Positions 1-8,491 of a stretch of 50,257 nt of DNA are shown here, piece after piece. Origin of the DNA: an uncultured Bacteroidales bacterium (GTDB taxonomy: Bacteria; Bacteroidota; Bacteroidia; Bacteroidales; FEN-979); assembly GCA_903885595.1 (NCBI GenBank), contig CAISJJ010000028.1, positions 1 to 50,257 of the forward strand, written 5' to 3'. The first letter of the stretch is position 1, and every line of letters starts with the position of its first letter. The position numbers were made by a program, and so were the translations under genes. The notes under the pieces are model-generated. The model worked only from the letters and a program-made list of their open reading frames with translations. It was not told the DNA's origin and did not search any database.

Positions 1-3
1 GAT

Positions 4-927
4 TTATTTATTTACCTGAAATGTCCTGTCACCGTTTTTGATAAAGTTAACAATTTGTTTAGCTGCAGCGATGCCGGCATTAACGTTTGCCTCTTCTGTT
101 TGTGCGCCCATCTTTTTAGGTGTACAGAAAAACTTGGATTTGAAACCTGCCTCAATTTCAGCCTTGTTGGTTGGTTCAACATCTGAAAGATAGGCAAAAT
201 CTTTCCGTTCCTGGAACATTTTCAGCAAATCGGTTTCGTTTATTACTTCTGCCCGGGCTGTATTTACGAGACAGGCAGGAGCAGGCATTTTCGAAAGCAG
301 TGCAAAATTAATTGATTGCTTTGTCTGGCTGTTGGCTGGTATATGAAGGGAGACAAAATGGCATGCGCTGTATAATTCTTCTACGGATCCCACCCATTTC
401 ACACCGTCTTTTTCGATTTCCTGACGCGAAATAAAGGGATCGAAAGCAAACACATCCATTCCAAACCCCTTGGCAATGCGGGCAACATTCTTGCCGACAA
501 ATCCGTAAGCATGGATTCCGAGCTTTTTACCCATCAGCTCACTGCCCGATTTGCCATTGAAGAAGCCACGGGCATAATAAACCATCATTCCCAGTGCCAG
601 TTCTGCAACTGCATTTGAATTTTGTCCGGGAGTATTCATCGCAACAACACCCTTTTCTGTCGCAGCCTGGAGGTCGATGTTATCATAACCGGCACCTGCC
701 CGCACAATAACTTTCAGTTTGTTGCCTGCACCAATCACAGCTTTATCCGCCTTATCGCTGCGTATAATTACGGCATCAACATCTGCCACGGCCTTTATAA
801 AATCATCCTGGCTTGTGTAACTTTCAAGAAGAACCAATTCGAAGCCGGCTTCTTCCACAACCTTGCGTATGCCCTTCACCGCAACTGCAGCAAAAGGTTT
901 ATCGGTAGCTACCAATACTTTTGTCAT
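4..927 (-). CDS. serA: D-3-phosphoglycerate dehydrogenase, short lysine-type
   Basis: Oxidises 3-phosphoglycerate to 3-phosphohydroxypyruvate with NAD, the first step of serine synthesis in the cytoplasm. The 307-residue product has the D-2-hydroxyacid dehydrogenase layout: substrate lobes at both ends and a Rossmann lobe around residues 100-270. The nucleotide loop reads AYGFVG (140-145), so the first glycine of GxGxxG is Ala. NTARAEVIN holds the catalytic Arg224, and Glu251 follows. The usual TPHIGGST active-site histidine segment is TPKKMGAQT (269-277), with lysine in place of histidine. There is no C-terminal ACT domain, so serine feedback of the E. coli type is not expected. An in-frame ATG lies 45 nt upstream, inside the hairpin region; the ATG at 927 fits family N-termini better. 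It follows serC in the same direction and is probably cotranscribed with it. Confidence 0.95.
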   Translation of the reverse strand: MTKVLVATDKPFAAVAVKGIRKVVEEAGFELVLLESYTSQDDFIKAVADVDAVIIRSDKADKAVIGAGNKLKVIVRAGAGYDNIDLQAATEKGVVAMNTPGQNSNAVAELALGMMVYYARGFFNGKSGSELMGKKLGIHAYGFVGKNVARIAKGFGMDVFAFDPFISRQEIEKDGVKWVGSVEELYSACHFVSLHIPANSQTKQSINFALLSKMPAPACLVNTARAEVINETDLLKMFQERKDFAYLSDVEPTNKAEIEAGFKSKFFCTPKKMGAQTEEANVNAGIAAAKQIVNFIKNGDRTFQVNK

Positions 928-947
928 GTCTTTGAGTTTTTTAAGGA

Positions 948-970
948 GGGGCATCCGGTTCGGATGCCCC
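948..970. other. Perfect hairpin between serC and serA
   Basis: GGGGCATCCG and CGGATGCCCC form a perfect 10-bp stem with a 3-nt loop in the short gap between the serC stop and the serA start. Neither strand has a T-run directly after it, so it does not look like a simple intrinsic terminator. An RNA-stability or expression-balancing element within the serCA transcript is an inference. Confidence 0.6.
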
Positions 971-981
971 AAAATGTTTTA

Positions 982-2052
982 TTACGCGTTCATTTTTTCA
1001 AATTCATGCATCGCATCCACCAATGCCTGAACACTTTCAATCGGCATGGCGTTGTAGGTCGAAGCCCTGAACCCACCAACTGACCGATGGCCTTTAATTC
1101 CGATCATACCTTTGGTCTTGGAAAATTCCATGAAGGCATCTTCCTTATCCTTATACTGCTCTTTCATCACAAAGCAAATGTTCATCAGCGAGCGGCTGTC
1201 ATTAGCCACAGTGCCCACAAACATTTTGCTGTTATCTATGGCATCGTAAAGAAGGTTTGCTTTTTTAATGTTCATTTCTTCCACTGCTTTAACACCCCCA
1301 AGGCTCTTTATCCAGCGCAGTGTCTCAAGACACATGAAAATAGCAAAAACAGGTGGTGTGTTATACAGGGAGGGTTCCTTCATATGGGTTGCATAGCTAA
1401 GCATGGTAGGTATTTTACGCTCAACTTTGGTTAATAACGACTCTTTGATGATCACAAATGTAACACCGGCAGGGCCTAAATTTTTCTGAGCGCCACCATA
1501 AATCAGGTCGTATTTGGCAATATCAACAGGCCTGCTGAGTATATCAGATGACATGTCGGCGATTAATGGAACAGGGGAATCCATATCATGACGGATTTCT
1601 GAGCCATAAATTGTGTTGTTTGTTGTAATATGGAAATAATCAGCATCTGCCGGAATGGTGAAATCCTTTGGCACATAACAGAAGTTTTTATCAGCGGAAG
1701 ATGCAACAACATTTACTTCGCCAAAAAATTTCGCCTCCTTGATGGCTTTTTGAGCCCAAACGCCTGTTTCAAGATAAGCTGCTTTTTTATTCAGAAAGTT
1801 GTAAGGGATCATGCAAAACTGCATGCTTGCGCCGCCTCCCAGGAATATGATCTGGTATCCGGCAGGAATGTTGAGAAGTTCTTTAAATAAAGCCACTGTT
1901 TCGTCAAGAATGGCTTGAAAATCTTTGCTGCGGTGCGAAATTTCCAACAGGGATAAACCAATACCGTTGAGGTCCAGAACAGCTTTTGCTGAGTTTTCAA
2001 CGGCAATACGAGGCAGAATAGAGGGACCAGCGTTAAAATTGTGCTTTTTCAT
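982..2052 (-). CDS. serC: Phosphoserine aminotransferase
   Basis: PLP-dependent transfer of the glutamate amino group to 3-phosphohydroxypyruvate, giving O-phosphoserine; the same family also serves pyridoxal phosphate synthesis in some bacteria. The 356-residue protein begins [10 protein letters not shown], the usual SerC N-terminus. It contains the phosphate-binding GGGASMQF (72-79) and the PLP lysine in [11 protein letters not shown] (Lys190), and ends with the [10 protein letters not shown] phosphoserine-binding segment. Length matches the family (about 355-365). It is the first gene of a serC-serA unit on the minus strand. A terminator-like hairpin separates it from the upstream gene. 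No clear -7 box was found; GCAATATTA near 2099-2107 is a poor match. Confidence 0.97.
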   Translation of the reverse strand: MKKHNFNAGPSILPRIAVENSAKAVLDLNGIGLSLLEISHRSKDFQAILDETVALFKELLNIPAGYQIIFLGGGASMQFCMIPYNFLNKKAAYLETGVWAQKAIKEAKFFGEVNVVASSADKNFCYVPKDFTIPADADYFHITTNNTIYGSEIRHDMDSPVPLIADMSSDILSRPVDIAKYDLIYGGAQKNLGPAGVTFVIIKESLLTKVERKIPTMLSYATHMKEPSLYNTPPVFAIFMCLETLRWIKSLGGVKAVEEMNIKKANLLYDAIDNSKMFVGTVANDSRSLMNICFVMKEQYKDKEDAFMEFSKTKGMIGIKGHRSVGGFRASTYNAMPIESVQALVDAMHEFEKMNA

Positions 2053-2150
2053 AGAGTGAAGGTTTTTAATTTATATCTGCGTAAATGAATTTTGCGTTGC
2101 AATATTAAACAAACAAAGTACGTGATTTTAATTTTGAATTCAAAAATATT

Positions 2151-2190
2151 AAAAAAAAAGACCGAAAGCAATTTCAGGTCTTTTTTTTTT
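2151..2190 (-). terminator. Intrinsic terminator, possibly bidirectional
   Basis: AGACC-GAAA pairs with TTTC-AGGTCT (one bulged base) around a short loop, flanked by nine A on one side and ten T on the other. It lies just past the stop of the exported hypothetical gene on the minus strand and would isolate serC from it. Confidence 0.85.
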
Positions 2191-2226
2191 ATCTGAGTGA
2201 GAATCAGTATTTAAGTTTGGGGTAAC

Positions 2227-3132
2227 TTATTTTTTATTTCTTGAATCGATTCCCTTTAATAAGCTCCAGTTCCCATTTTTAAATTCGTACCCGTCAAATA
2301 CATCTCCGGCAGCAACATAAAACTGAAACTGTCCTTCCAGGTTTGGATCCAGTGGCACAAGACGGTCGCAGACAATCATTTTTACTATTTTTGTCTTATA
2401 CTCAAAATTACGTTTTTTGGGATTCCATTTTTTATCATATTCTATCGTCTGATCCTCATATTTTAACGACATGGAGGTTGATGCCGAAAACCGGTAAATT
2501 ATCCTTGTCATTTTCCCTTCGCCATTATCAGGAAAAACAGGCAATCCGAATCTTGGCCCACCCTGTTCATCAAAGGTAAGCACTTCAATGATTTTTCGGG
2601 TGACCAGCCCATCTTTGCCAGACCATCCAAGTAAGGTGTAATAGGGCTTCCCCTGGTTTGACAGGCAGGGAATGATCTTATAATATAACGCTCCGAACCA
2701 GTGAAATTGATCGAGATATGCAGATTCAGGCAATGATATCGAATCGGCCATATCTTTAAGGGGATACACAGCCGCCGGCTCCCTGTTCAGCATTTTAATA
2801 AAACCGAAATACGCATGTTTCCCCCGGTTGCTTGGTAGGTTCCAGTGATAGATGGTTAATTTATCATCCGGCGAGGAGATTTTCACCAATGTTTTAAGGG
2901 ACTGAAATGGATAATGGTCAACACCTGGAAGCATCAGAGTCTCGTGCATAATATTGTAGAATGAGGTATTGAGAATCCTTCGTAGGCTGTCGTCCGTGGT
3001 TTGGTTAATGACAGTTAAAATGGAAGCCAGGGTATCTTCTGATTGTTTGATCCTCTGAAAATCTTGTCCTGAAACTGGATAATAACAGCCGTAAATATTA
3101 ATTAAAAATCCTAAAATCGTAAGGAAACGCAT
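2227..3132 (-). CDS. Exported protein of unknown function
   Basis: A 301-residue protein I cannot assign to a characterised family. It starts with a hydrophobic signal-like segment ending near Ser-Gly-Gln (residues 1-23 of MRFLTILGFLINIYGCYY...), so export to the periplasm or envelope is likely. The rest is soluble, rich in Trp, Tyr and Pro, with no transmembrane segments, metal motifs or repeats that I can see. The frame extends one codon upstream to a TTG, but the ATG at 3132 directly precedes the signal sequence and is preferred. It stands alone between a terminator and a divergent acyl-CoA reductase gene. I recall similar proteins of about 300 residues in Bacteroidota, but no function. 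Confidence 0.8.
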   Translation of the reverse strand: MRFLTILGFLINIYGCYYPVSGQDFQRIKQSEDTLASILTVINQTTDDSLRRILNTSFYNIMHETLMLPGVDHYPFQSLKTLVKISSPDDKLTIYHWNLPSNRGKHAYFGFIKMLNREPAAVYPLKDMADSISLPESAYLDQFHWFGALYYKIIPCLSNQGKPYYTLLGWSGKDGLVTRKIIEVLTFDEQGGPRFGLPVFPDNGEGKMTRIIYRFSASTSMSLKYEDQTIEYDKKWNPKKRNFEYKTKIVKMIVCDRLVPLDPNLEGQFQFYVAAGDVFDGYEFKNGNWSLLKGIDSRNKK

Positions 3133-3198
3133 CAAGATCGTTAGCTTAATTTTACAATGTGAAAGTAACGGGAATCAGCTGCTTTTATTTTATTGGGT

Positions 3199-3206
3199 TA
3201 ACTTTG
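3199..3206 (+). promoter_or_regulatory. -7 box for the acyl-CoA reductase gene
   Basis: TAACTTTG matches the Bacteroidota TAnnTTTG motif, 14 nt before the ATG. The predicted leader is only about 10 nt. Confidence 0.6.
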
Positions 3207-3220
3207 CATAAAAAGTTGTT

Positions 3221-4270
3221 ATGACAATTGACAAGCGGATCGAATCATTTGCATATCTGGGTGAGCTCCTGCGCCGGTACCAGGAAGATTCAACTGAGCC
3301 TGATTTGGCACCTATCGTTTTGGCAGCCCGTCAGGCAAATGAGGGAAATAAATGGTTTACGCCGGAAAATATCCGGCTTGCCCTGAATAGCATTGGTGAA
3401 GCGCTGCAGTATAAACAGTTAGCCAATTGGATTTCACGGTACGGGAACCATTTCAGCAAACAAATGACCCCCAAAACGATAGGAGTAGTGATGGCGGGTA
3501 ACATTCCTGCGGTGGGATTTCATGATTTTCTTTGCGTACTGATGTCAGGACATAAACTCATCGCCAGGTTATCTTCCTCCGATTTGCGGCTGATACCTGC
3601 CATGGCAGAAATTCTGACCGGCTATTTACCTGAATGGCACCAGATGATAACATTTACTTCCGGCAGGCTTGAACGTTTCGATTCGATCATTGCAACAGGC
3701 AGTGACAATACATCGAGATACTTTGAATACTATTTCGGTAAATATCCGAACATCATCAGGAAAAACAGGAACAGTGTTGCCATAGTCAGGGGTGATGAAT
3801 CACAAGAAGTGCTCATGAAACTAGCTGATGACATCATGCTCTATTTTGGCATGGGGTGCCGCAGTGTTTCGAAAATCTGGATTCCGGAAGGCTATGACTT
3901 TACTGCACTGGTTAAGTCCATCGGAAAGTATGCCTATTATGCCAACCATAATAAATACAGAAATAACTATGACTACAGCAGCTCCATTTTCATGGTTAAC
4001 CAGGAACGCGTAATTGACACAGGATTTCTTCTTCTGAAGGAAGATCCGGCGCTGAATTCACGGATCTCTGTTTTGAACTATGAATACTATTCCAGTATTG
4101 ATAATGTAATAAATGTGCTGAAAGCCATGAAGAATTTAATACAGTGTATTGTATGCAACAGTATGCTTACTGTACCTGTTGTTGTGCCAGGTATGGTGCA
4201 GCACCCTGCATTGTGGGACTATGCAGATGAGGTTGACACGCTTGACTTTTTACTTTCAGGTAAATGTTGA
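3221..4270 (+). CDS. LuxC-type acyl-CoA reductase
   Basis: Predicted NADPH-dependent reduction of an acyl-CoA or acyl-thioester to the aldehyde (LuxC family, aldehyde-dehydrogenase fold). The 349-residue protein has the nucleotide-binding region TIGVVMAGNIPAVGF (86-100), ATGSDNTSRYFEYYF (158-172) where LuxC proteins bind cofactor, and a candidate nucleophile Cys213 in YFGMGCRSVSKIWIP. It is shorter than marine LuxC (about 480), as is common for Bacteroidota homologues. There is no luxD, luxE or luciferase nearby, so bioluminescence is not implied; the aldehyde's fate is unknown. It sits near serC-serA and next to a GlmU-like gene, but reads from its own promoter. The family call is firm; the substrate is not. 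Confidence 0.85.
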   Translation: MTIDKRIESFAYLGELLRRYQEDSTEPDLAPIVLAARQANEGNKWFTPENIRLALNSIGEALQYKQLANWISRYGNHFSKQMTPKTIGVVMAGNIPAVGFHDFLCVLMSGHKLIARLSSSDLRLIPAMAEILTGYLPEWHQMITFTSGRLERFDSIIATGSDNTSRYFEYYFGKYPNIIRKNRNSVAIVRGDESQEVLMKLADDIMLYFGMGCRSVSKIWIPEGYDFTALVKSIGKYAYYANHNKYRNNYDYSSSIFMVNQERVIDTGFLLLKEDPALNSRISVLNYEYYSSIDNVINVLKAMKNLIQCIVCNSMLTVPVVVPGMVQHPALWDYADEVDTLDFLLSGKC

Positions 4271-4279
4271 GAAAAAATC

Positions 4280-4310
4280 TTTGGAATCTAAATTAAAATC
4301 ATTACTTTTG
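4280..4310 (+). promoter_or_regulatory. Promoter of L31 gene (-33 and -7)
   Basis: TTTG at 4280-4283 and TACTTTTG at 4303-4310 are separated by 19 nt, a full match to the Bacteroidota TTTG-N19-TAnnTTTG consensus, 26 nt before the rpmE2 ATG. Confidence 0.85.
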
Positions 4311-4336
4311 CACCCTCATTAAAATACCCTGTTACA

Positions 4337-4606
4337 ATGAAAAAAGATATTCATCCCAAAGATTACCGACTTGTTGTTTTTAAAGATATGTCGAATGACT
4401 ATTCTTTTATCTCAAAATCGACTGTCAAAACGAAAGAAACCATTGTATTTGATGATGGCATTCAGTATCCATTAATCAAGCTGGAAATTTCACACACATC
4501 ACATCCCTTTTATACCGGTAAAATGAAACTGGTTGATACAGCAGGCCGTGTTGATAAATTTAAAAGCCGTTATCAAAAACATCTTGATCAAAAAGCAGGT
4601 AAATAA
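4337..4606 (+). CDS. rpmE2: 50S ribosomal protein L31 type B
   Basis: Structural protein of the large ribosomal subunit, at the bridge with the small subunit. The 89-residue sequence starts [20 protein letters not shown] and contains [12 protein letters not shown], both hallmarks of the type B form. It has no cysteines, so it is the zinc-independent variant. It is a single-gene unit between its own promoter and a terminator. Confidence 0.97.
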   Translation: MKKDIHPKDYRLVVFKDMSNDYSFISKSTVKTKETIVFDDGIQYPLIKLEISHTSHPFYTGKMKLVDTAGRVDKFKSRYQKHLDQKAGK

Positions 4607-4628
4607 ACTGCAACAATAATATTTTCGC

Positions 4629-4664
4629 AGAGCTTCCGTTTTATAATGGAGGCTCTTTTTATTT
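4629..4664 (+). terminator. Intrinsic terminator after rpmE2
   Basis: AGAGCTTCC pairs with GGAGGCTCT (one G-T) around a 10-nt loop and runs into a T tract, 22 nt after the L31 stop codon. Confidence 0.9.
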
Positions 4665-4666
4665 AT

Positions 4667-4674
4667 TATCTTTG
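4667..4674 (+). promoter_or_regulatory. -7 box for the GlmU-like gene
   Basis: TATCTTTG, a perfect TAnnTTTG match, directly after the upstream terminator and 23 nt before the ATG. Confidence 0.75.
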
Positions 4675-4697
4675 GCCTGTTAAAATCTTTTTGAACT

Positions 4698-5888
4698 ATG
4701 AATTATATTCTTTTCGATGAAAGTATAGTCCGGACAAACCTACTGCCCCTGACATTTGTACGGCCTGTTGCCGATATCCGGATCGGCATATTAACAATCA
4801 GGGAAAAGTGGGAAAAACGGCTGAAAGCAACAACTTCCACACTTACCGACAACTACCTCTCGGCCAAATTTCCAATTGTAAAAATGGCTGAGAATGTATT
4901 GATCAACGGTTCAATTTGTCCAAATGACGAGATAATTGCAGCAGTTAAAAACCTGAAGCCAAATCAGACCGTTGTTTATAACGACACCATTATTGCACTC
5001 CATGTTACCGAGGAAGAACTCAACCATGTCGGCGATGCCTCAACGGAAGGAATCGAAGAAATAATCATATCAAATGCACCTCTGAAAATAAATCATACCT
5101 GGGAAATCTTTTCAAAAAATGAAATTGCCCTGGCCGACGATTTTCTCCTGTTGACAAAAGGTAGAAAATCAAATCCGCTTAGTAATACGAACAGGGTCGT
5201 TGGAGGTGAACATGTTTTTGTCGAAAAAGGAGCCCGCGTTGAATTTGCCATCCTCAATGCATCAACAGGTCCCATTTACATCGGGAAAGATGCTGAAATA
5301 ATGGAGGGAGCCGTTATACGTGGCCCATTTGCACTTTGTGATGGAGCACAAGTTAAAATGGCTGCCAAAATATATGGTCCGACCACGGTCGGACCGTATT
5401 GCAGGGTTGGTGGCGAAATAAATAATTCTGTGCTTTTCGGGTATTCAAATAAGGCACACGACGGCTTCCTCGGACATTCCGTCATAGGTGAATGGTGTAA
5501 CCTTGGCGCTGATACGAACACATCCAATCTCAAGAATACTTATGATAATGTCCGTTTGTGGAGTTATGGCAAACAAACGTTCGTTAATACACATCTTCAG
5601 TTTTGTGGTTTGATCATGGGCGATCATTCCAAATGTGCGATTGATACCATGTTTAACACGGGTACTGTTGTTGGGGTTAGTGCAAATGTTTTTGGGTCCG
5701 GATTTCAGCGAAATTTCATTCCTTCTTTTAGCTGGGGAGGTTCGGGCGGCCATACAAACTATAGCATCAACAAAGCCATGGAGGTTGCAGAAATTGTCTT
5801 TAAACGCCGCCGCCGGAATTTTGATGAGGTTGAACGCGAACTCCTTACAAGTGTCTATAATCTTACCTTAAAGAATAAATACCTTTAA
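4698..5888 (+). CDS. GlmU-like sugar-phosphate nucleotidylyl/acetyltransferase
   Basis: The 396-residue protein belongs to the alternative GlmU family of Bacteroidota, proposed to make UDP-GlcNAc for envelope synthesis. The N-terminal half (about 1-170) has the family start with LPLTFVRPVADIRIGI but lacks the classical LAAGxGTRM nucleotidyltransferase signature. The C-terminal half (about 175-350) has hexapeptide repeats of a left-handed beta helix (IGKDAEIMEGAVIRGPFALC, IYGPTTVGPYCRVGGEINNS) and GLIMGDHSKCAIDTMFNTGT, as in acetyltransferases. Nucleotidylation plus acetylation is inferred from the family. A perfect inverted repeat lies within the gene at 5376-5395. It has its own promoter and precedes lon in the same direction. 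Confidence 0.82.
   Translation: MNYILFDESIVRTNLLPLTFVRPVADIRIGILTIREKWEKRLKATTSTLTDNYLSAKFPIVKMAENVLINGSICPNDEIIAAVKNLKPNQTVVYNDTIIALHVTEEELNHVGDASTEGIEEIIISNAPLKINHTWEIFSKNEIALADDFLLLTKGRKSNPLSNTNRVVGGEHVFVEKGARVEFAILNASTGPIYIGKDAEIMEGAVIRGPFALCDGAQVKMAAKIYGPTTVGPYCRVGGEINNSVLFGYSNKAHDGFLGHSVIGEWCNLGADTNTSNLKNTYDNVRLWSYGKQTFVNTHLQFCGLIMGDHSKCAIDTMFNTGTVVGVSANVFGSGFQRNFIPSFSWGGSGGHTNYSINKAMEVAEIVFKRRRRNFDEVERELLTSVYNLTLKNKYL
5376..5395. repeat. Perfect inverted repeat inside a gene
   Basis: GGTCCGACC and GGTCGGACC, 9 bp each, separated by AC. It encodes the GPTTVGP hexapeptide turn, so it may simply reflect coding constraint. Confidence 0.5.
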
Positions 5889-5939
5889 TCAACCGATAAT
5901 TATTTCTTGGCACATAAATTGTCAGTATTGCACCCCCGG

Positions 5940-5947
5940 TACTTTTG
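5940..5947 (+). promoter_or_regulatory. -7 box for lon
   Basis: TACTTTTG, a perfect TAnnTTTG match, 34 nt before the lon ATG, with ATTG at 5918-5921 as a weak -33 element. Confidence 0.7.
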
Positions 5948-5981
5948 CATGGGGTGTGACATATTGACTGTTTTATAAATT

Positions 5982-8447
5982 ATGGAGAACCTGATGGAGC
6001 ATGATGCATTGATATTTTCTGATATAGTTGATTCGGAAACAGAGTTTATTCCTTTACTCTCATCGGAGGATGAAGAAGCAATGAATACTGAGGATGTGCC
6101 CGAAGTGCTTCCTATACTGCCATTGCGGAATACTGTTCTTTTCCCGGGAGTAGTTATTCCCATTACCGTGGGCCGTGATAAATCGATAAAGCTTATCCGG
6201 GAATTTTACAAGGGGAACCGGATTATTGGCGTATTGGCTCAGAAAGATGCGAATGTTGAAGACCCGGAATTTGACGACCTCAACAAAGTTGGAACAGTTG
6301 CCTACATCATTAAAATATTACAGATGCCTGATGGCAGCAATACGGCAATCATCCAGGGGAAACGCAGGTTTGCCATCAGGGAGCTGATTCAATCAGAACC
6401 CTATATACTGGCTTCAGTTTCAGCGTTTGAGGCACTGGTAAATATTCCTGCAGACAATGGTGAATTCAGTGCGCTTCTTGCTTCACTGAAGGATTTGGCA
6501 ATACAAATAATCACCAAATCTCCAAATATTCCTTCTGAAGCAGCCTTTGCCATAAAAAACATCGAATCGCCTTCATTTCTGGTTCATTTTATATCGTCAA
6601 ACCTTAACGTAGAGCTTACTGAAAAGCAAAATTTACTTGAAATAGCTGACCTGACCGAATGTGCCAACAGCGTGCTTACCTTACTTACTAAAGAATTGCA
6701 GGTTGCTGATTTAAAACAACAGATCCAGAATAAAGTCAAGACTGACCTGGACAAGCAACAGCGAGACTTCCTGCTGAACCAGCAATTGAAAACCATCCAG
6801 GAGGAGTTGGGCGGTAGCCCAAATGGTCAGGAAATAAATGCGCTTCGTGAACAGGCAAAAGATAAAAGATGGTCAAAAGAGGTAGCTGAAGTATTTGAAA
6901 AGGAAATGAGTAAACTGCAACGTATGCATCCGATGGCAGCTGAATATTCAATCCAGACGAACTACCTGGAGACCCTGGTTCAGTTGCCATGGGGTGAGTA
7001 CACTACCGATAACCTTGACCTTCATCATGCACAGACTGTGCTTGATGAGGATCATTTTGGGCTTGAAAAAGTTAAGGAACGTATCATTGAACACCTGGCA
7101 GTTATCAAACTGAAACGGGATTTAAAATCTCCCATTTTGTGCCTGGTTGGCCCTCCGGGGGTAGGAAAAACATCCCTGGGAAAAAGCATTGCACGGGCCC
7201 TTGGCAGGAAATATACCAGGATGTCGTTGGGAGGCCTGCGGGACGAATCGGAACTTCGGGGGCACCGGAAGACTTACATCGGGGCCATGCCAGGCAGAAT
7301 CGTGCAAAGTCTGAAAAAAATAAAATCATCCAACCCTGTATTTGTACTCGATGAAATTGACAAGGTGATGGGGATGAACATCAATGGCGATCCACAGGCA
7401 GCATTGCTTGAAGTGCTGGATCCGGAGCAGAATATTGCATTTTATGACAATTATCTTGAAATTGATTATGATCTCTCCAGGATCATGTTCATTGCGACTG
7501 CAAATACGTTAAGTACCATTCATCCTGCTTTACGCGACCGGATGGAAATTATTGATATCCCTGGCTATTTAGTGGAGGAAAAGGTTGAAATCGCCCTGCG
7601 GCACCTATTACCAAAACAACTCAGGGAGCATGGGATCAAGAAAAGTCAGATCCAGTTCAGTAAAGAGATCATCAAAAAGATCATTGAAGACTATACCCGT
7701 GAATCAGGTGTCAGGACACTCGAAAAAAGCATAGCTAAGATAATCCGCAGCAAAGTTAAAGCAATTGTAACTGAGGAGAAGTTCAATAAAAAGCTTGCTG
7801 ACACTGATCTGAAAAAGGTTATGGGTATTCCCATTTTTCAGGTTGATAAATACATTTCCAATGATGTGGCTGGTGTTGTGACCGGCCTGGCCTGGACCAT
7901 GGCCGGTGGAGAAATTCTGTTTGTAGAGGTCAGTCTGAGCAGGGGCAAAGGTGAGCTTACCCTGACAGGAAACCTTGGAGATGTTATGAAAGAATCTGCA
8001 TCAATTGCCCTGGCTTATCTTAAAGCACATTCAGAAGAATTTGGCATCGATCCCGGAACGTTTCAAAACTGGAATGTTCACATTCATGTACCCGAAGGAG
8101 CAACGCCCAAAGACGGGCCTTCAGCCGGAATTACAATGTTTACAGCCCTGGCATCAGCATTTACCCAGTTTAAAGTGCGTGAAAGATTAGCCATGACAGG
8201 AGAAATAACATTACGGGGAAAAGTGTTGCCGGTTGGAGGAATCAAGGAAAAAATGCTGGCAGCTCGTCGGGCAAATCTGAAAGATATAATCTTGTCGAAG
8301 GAAAACCAAAAGGACATTGAAGAGATAAAGGCTGATTATATAAAGGGTCTGAGGTTCCATTATATCGATGAAATGCAGGAAATAAAAGACCTGGCGCTTC
8401 TCAAAGAACGGGTAAAAAATCCGTTGAACCTAAATTACACTAGGTAA
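5982..8447 (+). CDS. lon: ATP-dependent protease Lon
   Basis: Cytoplasmic homo-oligomeric AAA+ serine protease that degrades misfolded and regulatory proteins. The 821-residue chain has an N-terminal substrate-binding LonA domain ([20 protein letters not shown]), a coiled-coil linker near 240-330, Walker A GPPGVGKT (390-397), Walker [11 protein letters not shown], and the protease domain with Ser714 in [11 protein letters not shown] and Lys757 in [10 protein letters not shown]. The 43-residue Ser-Lys spacing equals that of E. coli Lon. The first ATG is used; another four codons later cannot be excluded. The acidic N-terminal extension of about 35 residues before the conserved domain is common in Bacteroidota. 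Confidence 0.97.
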   Translation: MENLMEHDALIFSDIVDSETEFIPLLSSEDEEAMNTEDVPEVLPILPLRNTVLFPGVVIPITVGRDKSIKLIREFYKGNRIIGVLAQKDANVEDPEFDDLNKVGTVAYIIKILQMPDGSNTAIIQGKRRFAIRELIQSEPYILASVSAFEALVNIPADNGEFSALLASLKDLAIQIITKSPNIPSEAAFAIKNIESPSFLVHFISSNLNVELTEKQNLLEIADLTECANSVLTLLTKELQVADLKQQIQNKVKTDLDKQQRDFLLNQQLKTIQEELGGSPNGQEINALREQAKDKRWSKEVAEVFEKEMSKLQRMHPMAAEYSIQTNYLETLVQLPWGEYTTDNLDLHHAQTVLDEDHFGLEKVKERIIEHLAVIKLKRDLKSPILCLVGPPGVGKTSLGKSIARALGRKYTRMSLGGLRDESELRGHRKTYIGAMPGRIVQSLKKIKSSNPVFVLDEIDKVMGMNINGDPQAALLEVLDPEQNIAFYDNYLEIDYDLSRIMFIATANTLSTIHPALRDRMEIIDIPGYLVEEKVEIALRHLLPKQLREHGIKKSQIQFSKEIIKKIIEDYTRESGVRTLEKSIAKIIRSKVKAIVTEEKFNKKLADTDLKKVMGIPIFQVDKYISNDVAGVVTGLAWTMAGGEILFVEVSLSRGKGELTLTGNLGDVMKESASIALAYLKAHSEEFGIDPGTFQNWNVHIHVPEGATPKDGPSAGITMFTALASAFTQFKVRERLAMTGEITLRGKVLPVGGIKEKMLAARRANLKDIILSKENQKDIEEIKADYIKGLRFHYIDEMQEIKDLALLKERVKNPLNLNYTR

Positions 8448-8491
8448 GATTCCTATTGCATTAATTTGATTTTTTTCGAACTCCCCTGGAA

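Noticed and set aside
622-1083. Plus-strand open frames opposite serA and serC
   Set aside because: They are antisense to well-supported genes, cross their boundary, and show no protein family features.
3221-4270. Bioluminescence (lux) locus
   Set aside because: Only a LuxC-type reductase is present; luxA, luxB, luxD and luxE are absent.
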